From Neolewinella marina (GTDB taxonomy: Bacteria > Bacteroidota > Bacteroidia > Chitinophagales > Saprospiraceae): 64,000 nucleotides of DNA. This document shows positions 32,280 to 42,805 of this stretch, one piece after another. The notes beneath the pieces are model-generated. The model saw nothing but the letters and a program-made list of their open reading frames with translations. It was not told where the DNA came from and made no database searches. How positions within the stretch are numbered: position 1 is the stretch's first letter; each line of letters opens with the position of its first letter. Made by a program: the position numbers and the translations under genes. The stretch spans positions 558,001 through 622,000 of the forward strand of contig NZ_PDLO01000001.1 of NCBI RefSeq assembly GCF_002631205.1, written 5' to 3'.

Positions 32280-33731
32280 ATGTCTTTTAACTCCCTGGAG
32301 TTTGCGCTATTCCTCCCCCTGGTATTCCTACTGTACTGGTCGGTGGCGGGTGATGGCCACCGCCGGCAAAACCTGGTCCTCCTCGGAGCCAGCTGTATTT
32401 TCTACGGATGGTGGGATTGGCGCTTTCTGGGCCTGATGGCCGGCAGCGTCCTGGTGGACTTCCTTACGGGACTGTTGATTTACCGACAGCCGCATCCGGG
32501 GAAACGCAAGGCGCTGCTGCTGGTCAGCCTGGCGTTCAACCTGGGCATACTCCTGTTTTTCAAGTATTTCAATTTCTTCGTGGAAAGCTTTGCCGACGCA
32601 TTCACCCTGTTCGGCACCTCGGTTGATTCCTGGACGCTGCGGATCATTTTGCCCATTGGCATCAGCTTCTATACTTTCCAGACCCTCAGTTACAGCATCG
32701 ACGTATACCGCAACCGGGTGATCCCGACCACCGACCTGCTGGCCTTTGCTTCCTTCGTTTCATTTTTCCCCCAATTGGTAGCCGGCCCCGTTGAACGGGC
32801 GACCGACCTCCTGCCGCAGATGCTCAGGAGGCGGACCTTCAACTATGCACTGGCCGTTCGTGGCCTCCGTCAGATCCTGTGGGGGCTCTTCAAAAAGGTG
32901 GCCGTCGCCGACAGCTGCGCGATTATCGTCAATGACATTTTTGGCCATTACGAGTATTATTCGGGGAGTACCCTGCTGCTGGGGGCAATCCTGTTCGCGG
33001 GGCAGATCTACTGCGATTTTTCGGGGTATTCGGATATGGCCATTGGACTGGCCCGGCTGTTCGGCATCAAACTGAGCCGCAACTTTGCCTTTCCCATCTT
33101 TGCCCGCAACATCCGGGAATTCTGGCAACGGTGGCACATCACGCTGACCCAGTGGTTCCGCGACTACCTGTTCAACGTTCTCCCGGGATCCCGGCGCAGC
33201 CGGTCTTCCCTCGGGCTGCGCATTCTGGTCGTCTTCCTCGTTACCGGATTGTGGCACGGGGCGAACTGGACCTTCGTCGTGTGGGGCGGGTTAAACGGAG
33301 TATGGCTTGCCGCCTCGCTTTATTTCCGCAACCGGACCCGCGGCGGTCTCTTTGGTCTGGTGAAGCCCGGGAGGCTGGGATCCAGGGAGGTGGTGCAAAT
33401 CATTACTACCCAAATGACCTGTGCCCTGCTGCTCGTGTTCTTCCGTTCCCCCTCGATCGGCGACGCGATGCAATACCTGTCGGGCATCTTTTCGCCAAGC
33501 CTGTTCGACCCGATCACCTTTGCCAGCCTGTCGTGGCGTAACCTGATGGCCATCCCCCTGCTCACCTTCATGGTGGTCGTGGAATGGAGAGGCCGTCACG
33601 ACGATTTCGCGTTGGAAAAGATGGGGCTTGACTGGCCACTGCCCCATCGGTGGATGGCCTATGCCGCCCTGCTCATCCTCAGCGGCGCGGTAGCCCGGGA
33701 GTCCATCCCGTTCATCTACTTTCATTTTTGA
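32280..33731 (+). CDS. MBOAT-family O-acyltransferase (AlgI/DltB-like)
   Basis: A 483-residue polytopic protein of the membrane-bound O-acyltransferase family, passing acetyl (or another acyl) group across the membrane to a polysaccharide or other envelope acceptor. Conserved blocks: FNSLEFALFLPLVFLLYWSV at the start, LPIGISFYTFQTLSYSIDVYR, FPQLVAGPVERA, GYSDMAIGLARLFGIKLSRNF, FWQRWHITLTQWFRDYLF with the near-catalytic residue cluster, and LVTGLWHGANWTFVVWGGLNG with the active His. It is convergent with an SGNH-like gene; the two overlap by 20 bases, and that is a common partnership for such acyltransferases. Confidence 0.92.
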   Translation: MSFNSLEFALFLPLVFLLYWSVAGDGHRRQNLVLLGASCIFYGWWDWRFLGLMAGSVLVDFLTGLLIYRQPHPGKRKALLLVSLAFNLGILLFFKYFNFFVESFADAFTLFGTSVDSWTLRIILPIGISFYTFQTLSYSIDVYRNRVIPTTDLLAFASFVSFFPQLVAGPVERATDLLPQMLRRRTFNYALAVRGLRQILWGLFKKVAVADSCAIIVNDIFGHYEYYSGSTLLLGAILFAGQIYCDFSGYSDMAIGLARLFGIKLSRNFAFPIFARNIREFWQRWHITLTQWFRDYLFNVLPGSRRSRSSLGLRILVVFLVTGLWHGANWTFVVWGGLNGVWLAASLYFRNRTRGGLFGLVKPGRLGSREVVQIITTQMTCALLLVFFRSPSIGDAMQYLSGIFSPSLFDPITFASLSWRNLMAIPLLTFMVVVEWRGRHDDFALEKMGLDWPLPHRWMAYAALLILSGAVARESIPFIYFHF

Positions 33732-34629
33732 TCGCCGGTAATTCACCCAGTCGGGTCACAACGTCGGAGGAAAAGCGAGCCGCTCCGGCCTGGTTCAGGT
33801 GATCGGCGTCCTGAAACATCGCAGGCGGATAGGCCCTGTTCAACCCATCAATCGTCGTAATTCCCCTTTCACGGAATTCTTCCAGTTTCCCTTGGTAGGC
33901 CGTCATTATTTCCGGGGGTACCGCCTCCACGTAGGATGGTTGGTGGGAGGAAACGACTACAATGGGGGTAATCCGTCTCAACTGACAGAGATTGATGATC
34001 GAATCCAGGTAGGTGATCATGGCGGTGCTGGTCCTGGCGGGCGGAAGGCCAGGTTGCCGGAAGTGGCGCTGGATCCGTTGACTTGCCGTATTCGCCTGGC
34101 TGTAGGCGACCGGCTGAAATTCCCCGATGAACGCCCCTTGATGCAGGTTGGGGTACAGCGTATGCTTTTTGATGAGGATAGCGAACAGCTTCTTCTTGTT
34201 AACCGGAAAGTCCTGAAACAACGACTTCAGGTCTAGCACCCGGAAAGCTTTGTTGAACTGATTGGCCGCGGAGGCTGCGTCGTAGAACATGAGATCCGTA
34301 TAACCCGAAACATTGCCTGGAGCAAAGCTGAGCAGAACGGTATCCGGCCGAACCTCATCCAGAATGGCCCGCAGTTTCCAGTAGGTGATGGCGTAGGGCT
34401 CCGAGGTGACGGAAATATTCCGGGCATCCTCAAAGGCAGCCGGATTCAGGGATTGCCGCAGGTGGGAATCCCCCGCGATCAGGACGCGCGACGGCTCCAG
34501 CGGTAATGGCCGAAGTCGGTAGAGGGCCTCATTGATCCCGAACATCAGTATCCCATACGCCAGCAGCAGGCCGGCAAAGAGCAGAAACCTGCCGAGAAAC
34601 TGTTGCAATTCGGTCTGGTGCATGAACAA
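33712..34629 (-). CDS. SGNH-hydrolase-like membrane-anchored protein, MBOAT partner
   Basis: A 305-residue protein with one N-terminal membrane helix (LLFAGLLLAYGILMFGINEA), then a soluble domain. SRVLIAGDSHLRQSLNPAAF carries the GDS block of SGNH/GDSL enzymes, IVVVSSHQPSYVEAV a middle strand, and FQDADHLNQAGAARFS a D-x-x-H catalytic pair near the C-terminus. This layout fits AlgX/AlgJ- or DltD-like proteins, which complete O-acylation in the periplasm together with an MBOAT protein. The gene is convergent with the MBOAT gene instead of being in its operon. Two close ATG codons (34629, 34623) are possible starts. Confidence 0.72.
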   Translation of the reverse strand: MFMHQTELQQFLGRFLLFAGLLLAYGILMFGINEALYRLRPLPLEPSRVLIAGDSHLRQSLNPAAFEDARNISVTSEPYAITYWKLRAILDEVRPDTVLLSFAPGNVSGYTDLMFYDAASAANQFNKAFRVLDLKSLFQDFPVNKKKLFAILIKKHTLYPNLHQGAFIGEFQPVAYSQANTASQRIQRHFRQPGLPPARTSTAMITYLDSIINLCQLRRITPIVVVSSHQPSYVEAVPPEIMTAYQGKLEEFRERGITTIDGLNRAYPPAMFQDADHLNQAGAARFSSDVVTRLGELPAIKNESR

Positions 34630-34796
34630 GCCAAAGGTACACCGCCCCGGCCGCTCCCCGCGGGTGGTGCAACATTCCGCCGGGATTGCCCCTGGGTGAA
34701 GCCACCATACGGGGGCAACTTCGGGAGGCGGAAATCACTGACGGCGGGCAATTGGTGGAAAACCCGGCACCTGCCCTCCGTGGCCCAACTTTTTCC

Positions 34797-34804
34797 TACC
34801 TTCA
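34797..34804 (+). promoter_or_regulatory. -7 box of sucC
   Basis: TACCTTCA is a one-base variant of TAnnTTCG and ends 21 bases before the ATG at 34826. A variant of the dispersed element (CCCGGCACCTGCCCTCCG, 34763-34780) lies where the -33 would be. Confidence 0.4.
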
Positions 34805-34825
34805 CGACCCACAAAATTTAAGCCA

Positions 34826-36028
<1,203 letters not shown>

Positions 36029-36062
36029 TAAGCCGCGCGGCAAACGCCAACCATTTCCCAGC

Positions 36063-36096
36063 AAAGAGGGCCGCCGGATCACCGGCGGCCCTCTTT
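36063..36096. terminator. bidirectional hairpin terminator between sucC and a lipoprotein gene
   Basis: A perfect 15-bp stem, AAAGAGGGCCGCCGG and CCGGCGGCCCTCTTT, around an ATCA loop. Read either way, the stem is flanked by a short A or T stretch. The end of the stem touches the stop codon of the convergent gene, so one structure serves both. Confidence 0.85.
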
Positions 36097-36776
36097 CACT
36101 TTACTTCGTCGGCTTCCTGGCGGATGGGAACTACGATCTCCCTCACCTCCAGCCCCAGTTCCCGCAGGTCGGGGAGGTCGCTGTTGAGGGGAATATCCCC
36201 AATCAGGCTGTCGGGCAGCCCCCCGGCCCCCACCCGCTCGGGAGCGTAGGTCAGCCGGACCAGCAAGTGCTGCAGTTTTCCGCCCCGCCAGTCGGTGACG
36301 GTGCCGCCGTAGTCCCACCCGAACCCCCGAAACTCGAAGGGGCGGCCATTCATCTCGTTGAGCTCCCGCAGGGTGGTGCCAATGGTCAGACCAGTGGCTG
36401 CGTGGGTCCAGTTGGACCGTGGGTGAAAGAAGCGGGCGCGGGAGGGCTGTTTGTCCTTTCCGAGTTCGATGTACAGTTCGTCGTGCTGGCCGGGAAAGAG
36501 GACATAACCGGGCACGGTAATGCCTTCGCCGGCTGGCAGGTCCCGGCTTTCCAGGTTGTCGGAACCATAGAGGTTTTCTACCAGTGACATGGGCATGCCC
36601 GGCTTGATGCCCCCGATGCGTTCGCCGGGAACGAAACTGCGGTCACTCTCCGCGGGCACGTCTCTCCCCCCGAAAATGGCGGGAGCAAAGGGTGGATCCG
36701 AATCGGGGGCGTCCCCGCTTTCCATGCACCCCGCCAACAGCAGGATCAACAACAGGTAACCGAAGCCTCTTTGCAT
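36096..36776 (-). CDS. lipoprotein of unknown function
   Basis: A 226-residue lipoprotein with the lipobox LLAGC at residues 13-17 (MQRGFGYLLLILLLAGC). After an acidic linker comes a domain with IGGIKPGMPMSLVENLYGSD, TVPGYVLFPGQHDELYIELG, WTHAATGLTIGTTLRELNEM, NGRPFEFRGFGWDYGG and KLQHLLVRLTYAPER. These match the plan of small Bacteroidota lipoproteins whose motif G-x-x-x-G-M recalls SmpA/OmlA-like folds, but I cannot assign the family. It is monocistronic, between the terminator and pyruvate carboxylase. Confidence 0.6.
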   Translation of the reverse strand: MQRGFGYLLLILLLAGCMESGDAPDSDPPFAPAIFGGRDVPAESDRSFVPGERIGGIKPGMPMSLVENLYGSDNLESRDLPAGEGITVPGYVLFPGQHDELYIELGKDKQPSRARFFHPRSNWTHAATGLTIGTTLRELNEMNGRPFEFRGFGWDYGGTVTDWRGGKLQHLLVRLTYAPERVGAGGLPDSLIGDIPLNSDLPDLRELGLEVREIVVPIRQEADEVK

Positions 36777-36841
36777 ACGACAGGGTTGAACTTTCCGAGT
36801 AAGACCGCGGGAGCCTCCGAAAGGTTGTGCCCCCGCCGGCC

Positions 36842-39800
36842 CTACCCCAGTTTTACGATCAAGTCATTGGCTTCCACCAGGGTTTTCTCCTTCAGGGGGA
36901 TGAGGGTAACCTCTCCGTCCACCGGACTGGTGATGGTAGACTCCATCTTCATGGCCTCAATTACGAACAGGGGATCGCCGGCCTGCACCTCGTCGCCGAC
37001 CTTCACCAGGATCCGGCTCAGGTTACCCTGGAGGGGGGAGCCTACTTCCCGTTCACCACTGGCTTTCTGGTGGACGGCGACCTTGCTCTCCAGTGAACGG
37101 TCGCGGACGGTGATGCTGCGCGTCTGTCCGTTCAGGCTGAAGAAGACCAGGCGGTTGCCCAGCTCATCCGCGTTGGTCATGTTCAGGTACTTGATGGCAA
37201 TGCGCTTGCCGGCGCTAATGCGCACCAGGATCTCCTCATTGGGCTTCAGGCCGTAGAAGAAGGCCGGCGTGGGCAGGTTGGCTACCTCACCGTATTCCTG
37301 CTGGAACTCCTTGAACTCGGCGAAGACCTTCGGGTACAGTTGCTGACTCAGCAGGTCCATCATTCGGGGCTCTTCCTCGAACTCCGCACGGTAATCTTTC
37401 GCTACCTGGTCGAAGTCGATGGGCTCCAGGTGGGCATTGGGGCGGTCGGTGTAGGGCTCCTCGCCCTTCAACACCATTTGCTGCACCTGCTTGTCGAAGC
37501 CTCCCTCGATCTGTCCGAGATCTCCCCGCATCAGGCTCTTTACGCTGTCCGGGAAGTCGAGCTTGTTGCCCCGTTCCCGCACGTCGGCTTCCGTCAGCCC
37601 GTTGCTGGTCATGAACATGGCCATATCGCCCACCACCTTGGAGGAGGGGGTCACCTTGACCAGGTCGCCGAAAAGGCGGTTGGCCGCGGCGTAGTTCTCC
37701 CGGATGGTCGGGAACTGCTCCTCGAGACCGAGCCCGCGGGCCTGGGGCCGCAGGTTGGAGTACTGTCCGCCGGGAATCTCCGTATCGTAAATGGTGGCCG
37801 TACCGGCCCGCAGTTCCGTCTCGAAGGGATAGTAGTAGTTGCGTACCGTTTCGAAGTAGTCCGCGTAACGGTTCAGCAGGGGCAGGTCCACGGGGTTCTC
37901 CCGGGGGTGGCCCTGCATCATGGCAACGATGCTGTTGTAGCCGGGCTGGGAAGTGAGACCGGAAAGGCTGTTGATGGCTACGTCCACAATGTCGACGCCG
38001 GCGTTGATGGCCTCCAGGTAGGTGGCGCTCTGGATGCCGCTGGTATCGTGGGTGTGGAGGTGGATCGGCAGGGAGACCTCTTCGCGCAGGGCGGTGATCA
38101 GTTCCCGGGCGGCCAGGGGTTTCAGCAGACCGGCCATGTCCTTGATCGCCAGCAGGTGGGCACCGGCGCTTTCCAGCCGCTTGGCCAGGTCGATGTAGTA
38201 CTGGAGGGTGAACTTCGTCTTGCCAGGGTTCGTCAGGTCGCCGGAATAGCAGATGCAGGCCTCGGCGAGGCTGTCGGTGTTCTCCCGCACCGTCTTGATG
38301 GACACCTCCATGTTCTTCACCCAGTTCAGGGAGTCGAAGATGCGGAACAGGTCGATGCCCCCGGCGTATCCTTTCTCCCGCCCTTCGTTGTCGTAGAGCA
38401 TGGAGCCCCGGGCGGCTTCCTCGATGAACTTGATGATGAGGTTGTCGGGGTAGGCCTTGTACCCTACTCCGTTGCTGCCGCGCAGCAGCATCTGGAAGAT
38501 GGTGTTCGGAATGGCGGTGCGCAGCTTGCGGAGCCGGCGCCACGGGTCCTCCTTGAGGAATCGCAGGGCGACGTCGAAGGTGGCTCCCCCCCATACTTCC
38601 ATGCTGAACAGGTCGCCCGGCTGGTTGTAGGCGTAGCTGCGGGACACGTTGAGCAGATCGATCATCCGCATCCGGGTAGCCAGCAGGCTCTGGTGGGCGT
38701 CGCGGAAGGTAGTATCGGTATACTGGATGCGGTTCTCCGATTTCAGCCAGTCGACGAAGCCGTCGCGGCCCAGTTCCAGCAGCCGGTCGCGGCTCCCCTT
38801 CGGTACCTGACCGTAGGGATCGAAGGGGGGAACCACCGGCTTGAGGAAGGTACGGCTGGCGTCCTTATTCTTTACGTCCGGGTTGTCGTTGACGATGACG
38901 TCCGCCAGGTACCGCAGCAGCCGGGTGCCCCGGTCGCGGAAGTTGGGTAGGTTCATCAGTTCCGGGTGGTCGGGGATGAAGCGGACGGTGGCCTTGCCTT
39001 CCTGGAAATCCTGGTTCTCCAGCAGGTTCAGCAGGAAGCCGATGTTGGTCTTGACCCCCCGGACGCGGAATTCCCGCAGGGCGCGGTGCAGGCGCTCGGC
39101 GGCTCCCTTCAGGGTACGGCCCGAGCCGGTGACCTTCACCAGGAGGCTGTCGAAATAGGGCGAAATGATGGCCCCGGGGAAGGCGCTGCCGGCGTCCAGC
39201 CGGATGCCCATGCCGCTGGCGGAGCGGTAGGCAATAAGGGTACCGTAGTCGGGTTTGAAGTTGTTGGCCGGATCCTCGGTGGTCACCCGGCACTGGATGG
39301 CGTAGCCATTGGCCCGGATCTCTTCCTGGCTGCGGATGAAGATGGTGGGGTGGTCCAGGCGATAGCCCATAGTGACGAGGAACTGGGTGCGCACCAGGTC
39401 GATGCCCGTGATTTCCTCGGTGATGGTGTGCTCCACCTGGATGCGGGGGTTCACCTCGATGAAGTAAATGGACTCATCCTGGTCGACAAGGAACTCCACC
39501 GTGCCGGCGCAGTAGTAGTCGACGGCCTTCCCCAGCCGCAGGGCGTATTCGTAGAGCTTGTCCTTGGTTTCCTGGGCAAGGTTGGCCGCGGGCGCTACCT
39601 CCACTACTTTCTGGAAACGGCGCTGTACGGAGCAGTCGCGCTCGAAGAGGTGGACTAGGTTGCCCTCACGGTCGCCCATCAGCTGCACCTCGATGTGGCG
39701 GGGGTTCTCGATGAACTTCTCCAGGAAGATCGTCCCGTTGCCGAAGGCCTTCTCGGCTTCGCTGCTGGCTTCCTGTACCTCGGCCCGCAATTGCTTTTCG

Positions 39801-40342
39801 TTCCGGACGACCCGCATACCGCGGCCACCGCCGCCGGCCGCCGCCTTGATGATGACGGGATAGCCGATCCGGGCGGCCTCAGCCACGGCAACCGTGGGAT
39901 CGGAAATATCCTTGTCGCTGTCCTGGATTAAGGGTACGCCCACCCGGCGGGCCAGCTCCTTGGCGGCTACCTTGTCGCCCAGCTGGTCCATGCTGTCCGG
40001 CGATGGCCCGACAAATTCGATGCCGGCGGCCAGACAGGCCCGCGCGAAATCTACATTTTCCGACAGGAAGCCGTATCCGGGGTGGATGGCGTCCACTCCT
40101 TTCTCCTTCGCCAGCTCTATGATGCCCTTGATGTCGATATAGGGCCGCAGCGGTTCGTCGTCGGGACCGATCTGGTAGCTCTCGTCGGCCTTATAGCGGT
40201 GGAGGCTGTACCGGTCCTCATACGTATATATGGCTACGGTCCGCATCTGCAGCTCGCTGGCGGCCCGCAGGATCCGGATCGCGATCTCTCCGCGGTTGGC
40301 GACTAATATTTTTTTGAAACGCTTTCTGTCTTGGGTTGCCAT
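36842..40342 (-). CDS. pyc: pyruvate carboxylase
   Basis: A single-chain 1166-residue biotin enzyme forming oxaloacetate from pyruvate, HCO3- and ATP. The biotin carboxylase domain (about 8-465) has KKILVANRGEIAIRILRAAS, KAAAGGGGRGMRVVRNEKQL and FIEVNPRIQVEHTITEEITG. The carboxyltransferase domain (about 545-815) begins with YTDTTFRDAHQSLLATRMR and has HLHTHDTSGIQSATYLEAIN. The allosteric part precedes the biotinyl domain at about 1090-1166, where Lys1132 in VIEAMKMES is the biotin site. The Bacteroidota-type TATCTTCC box (minus strand, 40370-40363) lies 20 bases before the ATG. It feeds oxaloacetate into the TCA cycle; sucC is next door but one. Confidence 0.97.
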   Translation of the reverse strand: MATQDRKRFKKILVANRGEIAIRILRAASELQMRTVAIYTYEDRYSLHRYKADESYQIGPDDEPLRPYIDIKGIIELAKEKGVDAIHPGYGFLSENVDFARACLAAGIEFVGPSPDSMDQLGDKVAAKELARRVGVPLIQDSDKDISDPTVAVAEAARIGYPVIIKAAAGGGGRGMRVVRNEKQLRAEVQEASSEAEKAFGNGTIFLEKFIENPRHIEVQLMGDREGNLVHLFERDCSVQRRFQKVVEVAPAANLAQETKDKLYEYALRLGKAVDYYCAGTVEFLVDQDESIYFIEVNPRIQVEHTITEEITGIDLVRTQFLVTMGYRLDHPTIFIRSQEEIRANGYAIQCRVTTEDPANNFKPDYGTLIAYRSASGMGIRLDAGSAFPGAIISPYFDSLLVKVTGSGRTLKGAAERLHRALREFRVRGVKTNIGFLLNLLENQDFQEGKATVRFIPDHPELMNLPNFRDRGTRLLRYLADVIVNDNPDVKNKDASRTFLKPVVPPFDPYGQVPKGSRDRLLELGRDGFVDWLKSENRIQYTDTTFRDAHQSLLATRMRMIDLLNVSRSYAYNQPGDLFSMEVWGGATFDVALRFLKEDPWRRLRKLRTAIPNTIFQMLLRGSNGVGYKAYPDNLIIKFIEEAARGSMLYDNEGREKGYAGGIDLFRIFDSLNWVKNMEVSIKTVRENTDSLAEACICYSGDLTNPGKTKFTLQYYIDLAKRLESAGAHLLAIKDMAGLLKPLAARELITALREEVSLPIHLHTHDTSGIQSATYLEAINAGVDIVDVAINSLSGLTSQPGYNSIVAMMQGHPRENPVDLPLLNRYADYFETVRNYYYPFETELRAGTATIYDTEIPGGQYSNLRPQARGLGLEEQFPTIRENYAAANRLFGDLVKVTPSSKVVGDMAMFMTSNGLTEADVRERGNKLDFPDSVKSLMRGDLGQIEGGFDKQVQQMVLKGEEPYTDRPNAHLEPIDFDQVAKDYRAEFEEEPRMMDLLSQQLYPKVFAEFKEFQQEYGEVANLPTPAFFYGLKPNEEILVRISAGKRIAIKYLNMTNADELGNRLVFFSLNGQTRSITVRDRSLESKVAVHQKASGEREVGSPLQGNLSRILVKVGDEVQAGDPLFVIEAMKMESTITSPVDGEVTLIPLKEKTLVEANDLIVKLG

Positions 40343-40473
40343 GGGTACTCTCTTGGGGTGCGGGAAGATAAGCAGGTAGGCGGTACTCCCCTACCCCGGG
40401 GCACACGGAATCCAGAGCGTATTTACAATCTCACGGTTTTATTTAGACAAATTAAAAATAGTGTCCGTTTGGC

Positions 40474-40505
40474 TTGGTCAAGCCGGGGGGCATGGGCTAC
40501 TTTTG
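40474..40505 (+). promoter_or_regulatory. promoter of the DUF4856-imelysin-HTTM-TonB operon
   Basis: TACTTTTG (40498-40505) is an exact TAnnTTTG box, and TTG at 40474-40476 lies 21 bases upstream. Before it is an AT-rich stretch (TTTAGACAAATTAAA, about 40441-40455) that is out of character for this genome and may be a regulator site, such as an iron-responsive one; I cannot assign it. The start codon is at 40541. Confidence 0.65.
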
Positions 40506-40540
40506 TGCTTAATAAGACTGAATACAAATAACCCAAGACC

Positions 40541-41761
40541 ATGACCCGTAACGCCTTGTTGTTTTTCTGTCTCGCCGCACTGTTCCTCACCGGCTGCCAG
40601 GAAGATGAGAACCCCACCCCTGAACTTGAAGTACCTGAAACCTATTCCTTTACCCGGGATGGTGCATCGACCGTAAGTTTCAGCGGCCAGTCCACCCGGA
40701 TCGCCATGGCCGAAGAACTCGTTGACGCCTTCCAGGATCCTGCCAATACCACGGCCGAGCTGAACGCTATGTTCCGCAACGAGGGCCCCAACGGCGAGGA
40801 CGTAGCCCCCTTCGCCTCCGCCGACCTGAACGCCGCCACCAAATCGATCCGCAGCAAGGTGGCCGCCAGCTACGATTACTTCTTCGCCGACGCCACCACC
40901 TCGGCGGTCATCCGCGATGAATTCGACGGCTGGATCGAAGCCCAAGTCAATGAAGTATTTCCCCGCTGGAACGAGCTGGCCAGTGCCGGAGTAGCCGGGC
41001 AGATCCCCAACGGATCCTCCGCCCGCTACGTCAGCGCCCAGGGACTGGAGTACAACCAGGTCTTCGCCAAGTCGCTCATCGGCGCCCTCATGCTCGACCA
41101 GACGGTCAACAACTACCTCAGCCCCCAGGTACTGGATGAGGCCGACAACCGCGCCACCAACGACGCCGGCACCCTGGAGGACGGCAAGACCTACACCACC
41201 ATGGAGCACAAGTGGGACGAAGCCTACGGCTACGTCTTCGGCGCCGCCGACAACCCCGCCGAGCCCCTGCTGACCCTCGGCGACGACGACAGCTTCCTCA
41301 ACGAATACCTCGACCGCGTCAACGACGACCCCGACTACGCCGGCATTGCCCAGGACGTATTCGATGCCTTCAAGCGCGGCCGGGCCGCCATCGTGGCCGG
41401 CGACTACGCGGAGCGCGACGCCCAGGCGGCCATCATCAAGGAGAAACTCAGCAAGGTACTCGCCGTACGCACCATCTTCTACCTGGTACGGGGCGCGGAA
41501 TCGCTCGAGGGCGGCAATGCCCCCACCGCGGCCTTCCATGCCCTGAGTGAGGCTTACGGCTTCCTCTACGCCCTGCAGTTTTCCCGCAACCCCGCCACCG
41601 GTGCTCCCTATCTGAACCGCGAGGAGGTCCGCGAACTGCAGGAAGACCTGCTGTCCGACGGAGCCAATGGCCTGTGGGACGTTACCCCGGCCACCATCCG
41701 TGACCAGGCATCCACCATCGCTACCGCATTTGGCCTTTCCGTTGACCAGGCCGCAGACTAA
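40541..41761 (+). CDS. DUF4856 domain lipoprotein
   Basis: A 406-residue lipoprotein with signal and lipobox LFLTGC (Cys about residue 19). The DUF4856 domain covers nearly all of the rest: YSFTRDGASTVSFSGQSTRI, MAEELVDAFQDPANTTAELN, FRNEGPNGEDVAPFASADLN, MEHKWDEAYGYVFGAADNPA, and a long helical part with SLEGGNAPTAAFHALSEAYG. It is mostly alpha-helical like imelysins. The gene is first of a four-gene operon, 6 bases before the imelysin gene. In Bacteroidota this pairing is frequent; a role in surface binding of a metal or metal complex is plausible but unproven. Confidence 0.88.
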   Translation: MTRNALLFFCLAALFLTGCQEDENPTPELEVPETYSFTRDGASTVSFSGQSTRIAMAEELVDAFQDPANTTAELNAMFRNEGPNGEDVAPFASADLNAATKSIRSKVAASYDYFFADATTSAVIRDEFDGWIEAQVNEVFPRWNELASAGVAGQIPNGSSARYVSAQGLEYNQVFAKSLIGALMLDQTVNNYLSPQVLDEADNRATNDAGTLEDGKTYTTMEHKWDEAYGYVFGAADNPAEPLLTLGDDDSFLNEYLDRVNDDPDYAGIAQDVFDAFKRGRAAIVAGDYAERDAQAAIIKEKLSKVLAVRTIFYLVRGAESLEGGNAPTAAFHALSEAYGFLYALQFSRNPATGAPYLNREEVRELQEDLLSDGANGLWDVTPATIRDQASTIATAFGLSVDQAAD

Positions 41762-41767
41762 TTTGCC

Positions 41768-42805
41768 ATGATCCGCTTTCTCCTCCTGCTCCTCGTTGCC
41801 GTGAGTGCCGCCGGTTGTGAAACCGACCCCGGCACCAGCCTAGCCCCCGCCAGTTTCGACCGGGCGGCCATGCTCGCCCACTGGGCCGACGACGTCATCA
41901 TCCCGGCCTTCGAAGATTTCACCCGGGACGCGGACGATCTCCAGGCCGCCGCCACCTCCTTCGAAGCCACCCCTACGGCCGAAAGCCTCAGCGAAGTGCG
42001 CACGGCCTTCGCCACCGCCTACCTGGGCTGGCAGCGACTGAGCCCCTTCATGACCGGCCCCGGCGAAGACCACCGCCTCCGCGAGCAGCTCAATATCTAC
42101 CCCACCAATACCGCCCGGTTGAAGGCCGGCAACACCGGTTCCCTGGAGCTTCCCTCGAACACCGACGTGCAGGGCTTCCCCGCCCTGGACTTCCTACTCT
42201 ACGGCACCGAATCACCGGTGGAACACCGCGGCACGATCGCGGAGCTCAGCCGCCGCATTCACGGCCTGTCTTCCGCGGCGCTGGCTGACTGGACCACCGG
42301 CGGGTACCGCGACGCCTACGTGGCGGCCTCGGGCAACAGCGCGACGGCTTCGGTCGACCGCACCGTGAACGACTTCATCTACTGGTACGAGAAGTACCTG
42401 CGGGCCGGCAAGGTGGGCATCCCGGCCGGGGTGTTCTCCAACGGCCCGCGGCCGGAACTGGCCGAAGCTCCCTACCACGGTGGCCTGAGCAAGCAGCTGT
42501 TCCTGGAAGGCTTGAGTGCCGGGCGTGATTTCTTCAATGGTGAGCCCGGACTGGCCGATTACCTCGACGCCCTCAGCGTGGAGCGGGAAGGACAAGCCCT
42601 GAGTGCCCGCATCCAGAGTGGCTTTATCGCCGCTGCGGACCGCGCCTCCGGCCTCGATGCCGACGTGGCCACCCAGGTAACTACCAACAATACCGAACTG
42701 CTGCAGCTCTACGATGCCCTCCAGGCCAACGTCATTCTCCTCAAGGTCGATATGCTGCAGGCCCTGGGGATCAACGTAGACTACGTGGATGCGGACGGAG
42801 ACTAG
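41768..42805 (+). CDS. imelysin-family lipoprotein
   Basis: A 345-residue imelysin/IrpA-like (M75) lipoprotein with lipobox SAAGC (Cys about 17). The helical-bundle signatures are WADDVIIPAFEDFTRDADDL, AYLGWQRLSPFMTGPGEDHR, LNIYPTNTARL, VQGFPALDFLLYGTE and LSAGRDFFNGE. Imelysins are thought to bind iron or heme at the cell surface; the original protease label is not supported for most members. The stop overlaps the HTTM gene start by 17 bases. Together with the TonB receptor two genes on, it suggests metal uptake. Confidence 0.9.
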   Translation: MIRFLLLLLVAVSAAGCETDPGTSLAPASFDRAAMLAHWADDVIIPAFEDFTRDADDLQAAATSFEATPTAESLSEVRTAFATAYLGWQRLSPFMTGPGEDHRLREQLNIYPTNTARLKAGNTGSLELPSNTDVQGFPALDFLLYGTESPVEHRGTIAELSRRIHGLSSAALADWTTGGYRDAYVAASGNSATASVDRTVNDFIYWYEKYLRAGKVGIPAGVFSNGPRPELAEAPYHGGLSKQLFLEGLSAGRDFFNGEPGLADYLDALSVEREGQALSARIQSGFIAAADRASGLDADVATQVTTNNTELLQLYDALQANVILLKVDMLQALGINVDYVDADGD